From Lasioglossum baleicum (taxonomy: Eukaryota; Arthropoda; Insecta; Hymenoptera; Halictidae), in contig NC_134933.1 in the NCBI RefSeq assembly GCF_051020765.1, positions 13,117,461 to 13,181,460 of the forward strand: a DNA stretch of 64,000 nt, read 5' to 3'. The notes under the pieces were generated by a model that was not told the origin of the DNA, did not search any database, and worked only from the letters and a program-made list of their open reading frames with translations. This document shows positions 58,564 to 64,000 of the stretch, one piece after another. The number at the start of each line of letters is the position of its first letter. The stretch's first letter is position 1. The translations under genes and the position numbers were made by a program.

Positions 58564-59024
58564 GTGAAAATCCCAACAAAAACATCCTGTAAACAGGAGC
58601 CAAGTTTCTATGGCTGTAAAAAGTTGTGAGATGAAACAAAATACGGCCAAGTTCGTTAGCTTAGAAATACCTCTTGTAATACTGAAAAAAGCGTTTGTAA
58701 AAATTAGTTTAAAAGAACGCTATTTAATTTTTAAAGAGAGTTACATGGAGGGCTAAATTATTCAAACTTGGCCGTTACTTTTTAAAGCAATGGCCATAAA
58801 AGGTGTTAGGTAGCGGCCAAGTTTGAATAATTCAGTCCTCCATGTAACTCTTTAAAAATTAAATAGCGTTCTTTTAAACTAATTTTTACAAACGCTTTTT
58901 TCAGTATTGCAAGGGGTATTTCTAAGCTAACGAACTTGGCCGTATTTTGTTTCATCTCACAACTTTTTACGGCCATAGGAACTTTGCTCCTGTTTACAGT
59001 ATGTTTTTTTGTTGGGATTTCATC
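58564..59024. repeat. Near-perfect long fold-back (about 460 bp)
   Basis: Two arms of about 205 bp are almost exact inverted complements around a short loop near 58794. Examples: 'gaaacaaaatacggccaagt' (58634) pairs with 'acttggccgtattttgtttc' (58934), and 'aaaagaacgctatttaattt' (58710) with its complement at 58858. Outer ends are GTGAAAATCCC and inverted GATGAAATCCC. There is no protein and no certain target duplication. Probably a recent fold-back transposon. Confidence 0.9.
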
Positions 59025-60129
59025 AATTTTTGTTGAAGTATGGTATGCTGCTATGTTCTATCCTACGTACCTATTTCGTAATGTTTTCTTTTCAATACAA
59101 CCCCTTCAAGATGTAAAATTCCAAACTTTGATAATTATTCCTTTGAGTGTTTGTTATGGTGGACCTATGTATCAAATTTCAAGCTTGTAGGTCAATGGGA
59201 AGTACCCAAAAGGTTTTGATGATCTGTCAGTCAGTCAGTGCCAAAAGCGATTTTTGAGGTCCTATATCTCGGAACCTACTAATGTTAGATGATTAATGTT
59301 TTGTCAACATTGAGACATGATAGCACTTAACAAGTGTACGAAATTACATCTCTCCATCTGCCTCCAGTGCCGAGTTATAAGCCTCTACAAAACGGCTAAG
59401 TTGTTTCGTGTAAAAGGAGGTAGTGCGAGAACTTGGCTGGTGCACTACCGTGCACCTAGATATTTAAATTGTATTGCACGATCAGAGAGTTACGGCGAAA
59501 AATGAAAATTCATTAATTTTATCTGTTTTGCAAAGAGATTCTTGCTGCAAACAATACATGTAGAAAAACATTTGGAAAAAGCCCAGCGAGTTCGTAATTT
59601 GTGTTTAAGGAAACCGTGACACCTAACACGGACTTTCCAGTAATTAATCACCTGACAACGGCGGATTTCCATCGCTACATCACGTGCATTAGTGCCTACA
59701 TCCTTCATTTGCATATGTATACAAGCTCGACCCCATCGAATCGTTGCTACCCACGCTATTTAGTTATAATGAACTGTTACACCTTTCCCTCTGGCTCCGC
59801 GTGGATATAACGCGCAGCGAATCCAAGTTTGTAGCAATTTCCGGAGGAAAGTTGCACGTTATCTCTCTGTACGTACAGCGCCGAGATAGTTTAAATGAAC
59901 CAGCTCCATCGTTTGCCGTCGCAAGCTGCGATCGGTCAACGTGCGATACGCATTGACAAGTACAACAAGTGGTGGATGCTTCGTGGTGGTCACAGTCGGA
60001 CAAGGAAAAAGGAGATACGAGGGTATCTGAACGGCAAGAAGAAGAACGTGCCGGAAGGCAATGATTTTCCTGATCGACAACTTGTTTCAGGGTGTTACTG
60101 TTGTGGAATTTGAATACCACCCTGTCATA
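59025..60129. other. Gene-free stretch with a unique 'cagtcagtcagt' segment
   Basis: 59205-59300 contains 'gatctgtcagtcagtcagtg' then 'gaggtcctatatctcggaac', and 59420-59455 a small inverted pair GGTAGTGC and GTGCACTACC. Frames at 59764-60201 overlap on both strands without domains. Confidence 0.4.
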
Positions 60130-60170
60130 CAGTGGAGTCGTGGCCCCGAAATAACGGATAAAAATGAAGA
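60130..60170. mobile_element. Left end of a pogo/Tigger-like element (fragment)
   Basis: TA (60128-60129), then CAGTGGAGTCGTGGCCCCG. The first bases match the style of 4903 and 52888. No right end was found. Confidence 0.3.
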
Positions 60171-60379
60171 AACACATTGAATAATTTACATTATATTGCA
60201 TTTCAATTGCTTTGTATTTTGATTACGCTCATGATTAGCATAATTAGCAATTGAATTAAGTAAAAGGTTCGAATTATGTAATGTAATTCAAATACTGTTC
60301 ATATGAAATGCGATGTAATTAAATTGCGCAATTCAATTACAATGTACAATATTTAAATTAGCACAACTCTAGTTCAGAC

Positions 60380-60901
60380 CAGACGTGGGCATTATTTGGC
60401 GAAACAAATATTTCAAATATCATTAATATTTTAGTTATTACTTTGCTTAAAGAAAATAGTATTTTAAATAAGATATGCAATCTCTAAAATGAAATATTTC
60501 TATTTGAACAATCTGAACCTCAAAATAAAATATTTCTATCCCCACAATTTTGATCCACAAAATAAAATATCTCCATTTTAACAATCTGAAACACGAAATA
60601 AAATATTTCACTTTTTGCATTGTTATAATACTCTGAGAAACCGCATAAACATACAGTCATAAATGTATTGAATTTTCAGCAATAATATTTAAAATTGAAA
60701 TTGAAAATAAAAAGACAAAATACAAATATTCTTCAAATAAAATACTATTTTCAAAAAATTACTGCCTCGAATAAGTGATTTTATCTTCAAAAATTACTGC
60801 ATCAAATAAAATATTTTATTTTCAAAATTGTACACACATACTTTAAAATAAATAGGATTATTTATAATTTACTATTTAAAATACTATTTTCCCCAGCTCT
60901 G
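60380..60901. mobile_element. hAT-like non-autonomous element, AT-rich
   Basis: Ends CAGACGTGGGCATTATTTG and inverted CAGAGCTGGGGAAAATAGT are flanked by GTTCAGAC (60372-60379) and TTTCCGAC (60902-60909), an 8-bp duplication with two mismatches. The interior contains several copies of 'aaataaaatatttc' spaced about 50 bp apart. Confidence 0.6.
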
Positions 60902-60909
60902 TTTCCGAC

Positions 60910-63798
60910 CTATTCAGTCAAATTCGATGACCCAAAGCAGCTGATCCCACCTCTGCCTCTTTCTCCGCATGAATGGATGCTGGTTCTCGTAGGGGGCTAA
61001 TTCTACCGGTTCACCGGTGATCTTGTTCTCCGAGCGGACATGCGTTCTCGAGACCCCCTGCTCACTGGAGGAGCAAAGAGCGATCAGCGATCGGAACAGC
61101 AGAAGCAGCGAATATGAAAAGGTAAAACAGAAGCGAGGAAAACGCGACAAGGTAAAGTCAGCTAACCATCGTAGAGCGCGAGAGGAAAGCAGAGGAGAAG
61201 TAGCTAAAGCAAAAGGCGAGTCCTGGGGCCAGGAAAAGCTAGGTCGTGGCGAGAAATGAGTAGGGATGGATCGAGGCAAAGGCGTATCGGCGAGAGCCAC
61301 GCTGAGGAAACGGGTCCAAAGTCGTCGGGACTCGACGAGGCTCTGGTGGCGCGTTCACCTCCCGCTCGGACGCAGTACGCTCCGGACTCTCGCGCAGGCG
61401 AGGTTGCACCAATCCGCTCGGTCGATCCGGCGACCACGTGCGCCGTTCGCGACGTTAACACGAGGAGGAACCGGCATTGTTTTCCTGCCATGTGTTTTCG
61501 GTGACATCCGGCCAATTGTGCGCGACTCGCATCCAAACCACGGCCGAGTCCCGACGCGACGCTCTGACATCGATGGCGGTCGATATGCTTGACCGCCACG
61601 CGCTGCAACAACGCTCTAACTGGGTCAATGAGAAATTTCATTGACACTCGTTCTAGGAGAATCAATTCCTCTTCGGCGTGTTCAACGTGAACGGATTTAA
61701 CATGTCTCGCAAAATTCAGATGTCCATGACCCTGGGGAATTAATGATCGGATTAGCTGCAATGGTAGACGTATAGTTCTCGCCGAAGAACTGGTGCAGAT
61801 TTCAGGATTATCAGTGATCGGAGGAATCTCCCCTGTCGGGGCCCGTGAGAAAATCGAATGCGATCTCTTCCGGCGTGTAATCGCGGAATAAAAGGCACAA
61901 GAAGACGGGTTTCATGACTCTACTAACCCAGGAATTGCTAACGCCATCGGTGCAATGGAAGAAAGACAATCCCATAAATATCGAAAATCTCATTGAGCCG
62001 GGGGCTTTTACGATTCCCCATTAGCATATGGGTGGATAAGCGTAAAAACATGTCGCGCGGCTATCCCTGGTCGATCGTTAGACCGAGAATAGCAGGGGAG
62101 GTGATATAGCTGGTTCCGCGATGTTCGCGCCCGGAGTTACTGTCCCCGGCGACGATTGACAAAAACGAGAATGAGAACGAGGGGAGGTTCGGTGTCTAAG
62201 AAGAAACGTAAGTGTAACGAGTCCCTGGGAGGACGCTAAGCGGTCTGGCAACCGGCCGCGGCCACTGGAGGAACTGGACGCGACGCGAGATTATATCGAA
62301 CGGTCCGTTTGCTCGATTTAATTCGTTCGTCGTAAATAGAGAAGGCGCTCGAGTTCTCACGACCGAGGGATCAAAACGGTGCCACGAACCGATCGTCGTT
62401 AACATGACAACCCTGTGGATGAGGGGGTGGTAGCCTAAAAACTCAACTTCTCGACAGCTGATCGGTCTCCAAAGATCGGCGGGAAAGAAGCCTGGCGAAC
62501 AAACAGGGAAAAGGAAGGATGACCGAACAGGATCGATGGAAGAAACGGTGACTGGCAAAAAATGCGCGGAGCCACGGAGGCACCAGGTTAATTAGATTAT
62601 CGAGGGGAGTAGCTAGAACGCCTGGTAGGACGACCATACATGGTCCACCGGTCTACGTCGTCGACCGAAGGAACGGAAGCGACGCGTGGGAGGTCGGACC
62701 GCTTACACGCTGGTTTTTACGCGCTCCTGGAAGACAGATTCGAGTGCTCACCTTGGAACCCGTGCACGACTATTAAACAGCCTGGCAGCCGGTGTCCCGT
62801 TCGAGTACCGGTCCGGCGATGCCGGCGAACGACTTTTCCGAGAAACAATCGCGCGACGTCTTCTCTAAGACAAATTTACGGCGCGCGCGATGACGCGGCG
62901 GGAGAACAAGAAGCATCGATTTCATTGGCACGCCACGTCGGTCAAACTTCGGCGGTTAGGTTCAGGATCGAACCCCGCGGCTGTCTAGCGAGGTGGATAA
63001 TGGTTTTCGAGAGGCTCCTCGCGAAGCTGCGTCCATCAACGTGACGCCCTCCGCGCGGACTCGCGTGCCGACTTTCAATTTCAGCGCCGAACGCGCGACC
63101 CGCGCGCCGACGCTTGTTCACCGGCTCCCATAAATCCAGATTTCCGTGATTCCAGTGAACCAGTCCGCGCGTGTGCATGTGTGTCGCACACGGCCGACCC
63201 TCTAGGAAATCGTTAGATCCAGAACGAGAGAGGCGTTAACTGCGATGAAAGTGTAGCGGAGCGTGTTATGCTAAACAGACGGGGAAACCAGAAAAGCCTG
63301 ATATCCTCCAGTGATCGATCCTCTAGCCCTGTTGCTACGAATTCGTGGCGATCCTCGGCGAGCCTCGCTCATTGACCGAACGGAACGATTCGCGCGATTA
63401 GAAATACCGGTTCTCCGCGAACTTTTCGCTTCCGTTCACAATGCTACGCGCGACCATCATGGAAAATCCTATGAGACACTCGACTAGTTTATTGTAGGAA
63501 GAGAAAAGAGAAGGTTTTCCTCGAAGCGGATACAGTGCGAACTGACGCGTTTCAATGGTTCCACGGGATTCCTCGGTTGTCGAACGATTCCTCCTGTTTC
63601 GTCGGATCGTTCGTTTCCATGAACATTGATCAACGGAGGATTCCTCGGCTTCGGAACCTTCAGATTTGAATTGCAAATCGCGCGAGAACATGGATTTCTT
63701 CGGGACCATTCCTCGTGTCGCGCGGTGAAACGAAACTCGAGCGGACTCGACCACGCGGACGAGAGGAGAGGAAGGGAAAAAACGAAACGGCGAAAAGT
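60910..63798 (+). promoter_or_regulatory. CpG-rich 5' flank/UTR of the right-hand gene
   Basis: About 2.9 kb of GC- and CpG-rich sequence leads into the coding exon at 63799. Frames on both strands (for example 61761-61204 and 62640-63044) are long because of composition. A four-codon upstream frame ATG AAA GTG TAG lies at 63244-63255 and would act as an upstream ORF if this part is transcribed. I cannot place the transcription start; no convincing TATA box was seen. The minus-strand frames at 61761-61204 and 61993-61811 could be alternative exons but match nothing I know. Confidence 0.35.
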
Positions 63799-63934
63799 AT
63801 GTCGGTTGCGGGCACCAGGAAATTATGCAGAGTGGGCCTAGCCGCCGTGTTGGTCACCGCGCTGTGCGTGTTGACTCTGCTGGATTCGCCGCCTCAACTC
63901 GCGGATCCACCGGCGGATCCTCCTCCCACGCCTG
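63799..63934 (+). CDS. First coding exon, secreted or type II membrane protein (5' part)
   Basis: ATG at 63799 has a purine at -3 (AAAGTATGTC) and is the first ATG in its frame. The exon encodes 45 residues plus one base and ends at CCTG/GTAAGC (donor at 63935), so the intron is phase 1. Residues 7-11 (RKLCR) are basic, 12-28 form one hydrophobic helix, and 31-45 are Pro/Asp-rich (DPPADPPPTP). This is the layout of a signal anchor plus flexible stem, as in Golgi glycosyl- or sulfotransferases, or of a cleaved signal peptide. The catalytic part lies outside the window, so no function is assigned. Reading through the intron gives a stop within six codons, which supports splicing. Confidence 0.6.
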
Positions 63935-64000
63935 GTAAGCAGTTTTCTTCGTAGGTTAGCCAAGCTCCATCGCCTCCAACAGCGCGCGACCCTTGCCCTT

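Noticed and set aside
58936..59190. 84-codon hydrophobic open frame
   Set aside because: Starts inside the arm of the fold-back at 58564-59024; hydrophobicity comes from T-rich sequence.
61204..61761. 185-codon minus-strand open frame upstream of the terminal exon
   Set aside because: The first 60 residues look less random than most, but the rest is compositional and the plus strand is open too; no domain recognised.

Overview
This is eukaryotic nuclear DNA, almost certainly from an insect. AT-rich stretches alternate with CpG-rich blocks in which CG dinucleotides are plentiful, no open frame exceeds about 220 codons, and there is no operon-like gene packing. The landscape of many small cut-and-paste DNA transposon remnants with undepleted CpG suggests Hymenoptera (ant, bee or wasp). 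That is an inference from composition and repeats, and no species-diagnostic gene is present.

The window is very gene-poor. The one coding segment I support with reasonable confidence is at the far right (63799-63934, + strand): a first coding exon with a hydrophobic signal anchor or signal peptide and a proline-rich stem, ending at a clean GTAAGC splice donor. The gene continues beyond the window, and the CpG-rich 2.9 kb before it (about 60.9-63.8 kb) is its likely 5' flank and UTR. A second, weaker candidate is an internal exon on the minus strand at 7467-7832. No tRNA, rRNA or retroelement reverse transcriptase was recognised.

Most of what can be annotated is mobile DNA, recognised from terminal inverted repeats (TIRs) and target-site duplications (TSDs). 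It includes hAT-like elements with 8-bp TSDs (6293-6771, 51829-52130, 60380-60901), two fold-back Mutator-like elements with about 9-bp TSDs (5000-5353, 33893-34388), piggyBac-like elements in TTAA sites (26049-26267, 50066-50229, 39094-39328, 48680-48914, 51062-51519), and Tc1/mariner/pogo-type elements in TA sites (3261-3375, 7099-7319, 8263-9130, 23116-23809, 52888-53364). A 2.3-kb Harbinger-like element (20687-22980) carries a nested CACTA-like element (21499-22326). A MITE family with TIR TAGACTGCGG occurs at least eight times. Three decayed transposase pieces are readable: a pogo-type zinc-finger C-terminus (8673-8834), a Tc1 catalytic C-terminus (43200-43485) and a Tigger/pogo N-terminal helix-turn-helix (47240-47395).

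Long fold-backs stand out at 28.1-28.6, 33.9-34.4, 45.6-46.4 and 58.6-59.0 kb. If transcribed they would form long hairpin RNAs. Tandem arrays include a 106-bp x3 repeat (1492-1806), an alternating 80/81-bp x6 repeat (14721-15204), a 13-bp minisatellite (55899-56030) and a (CT)18 tract (28038-28073). Nested insertions (51.0-51.5 kb, 34.39 kb, 14.3-14.7 kb, 20.7-23.0 kb) give relative ages. I found no convincing new biological system beyond this transposon ecology.
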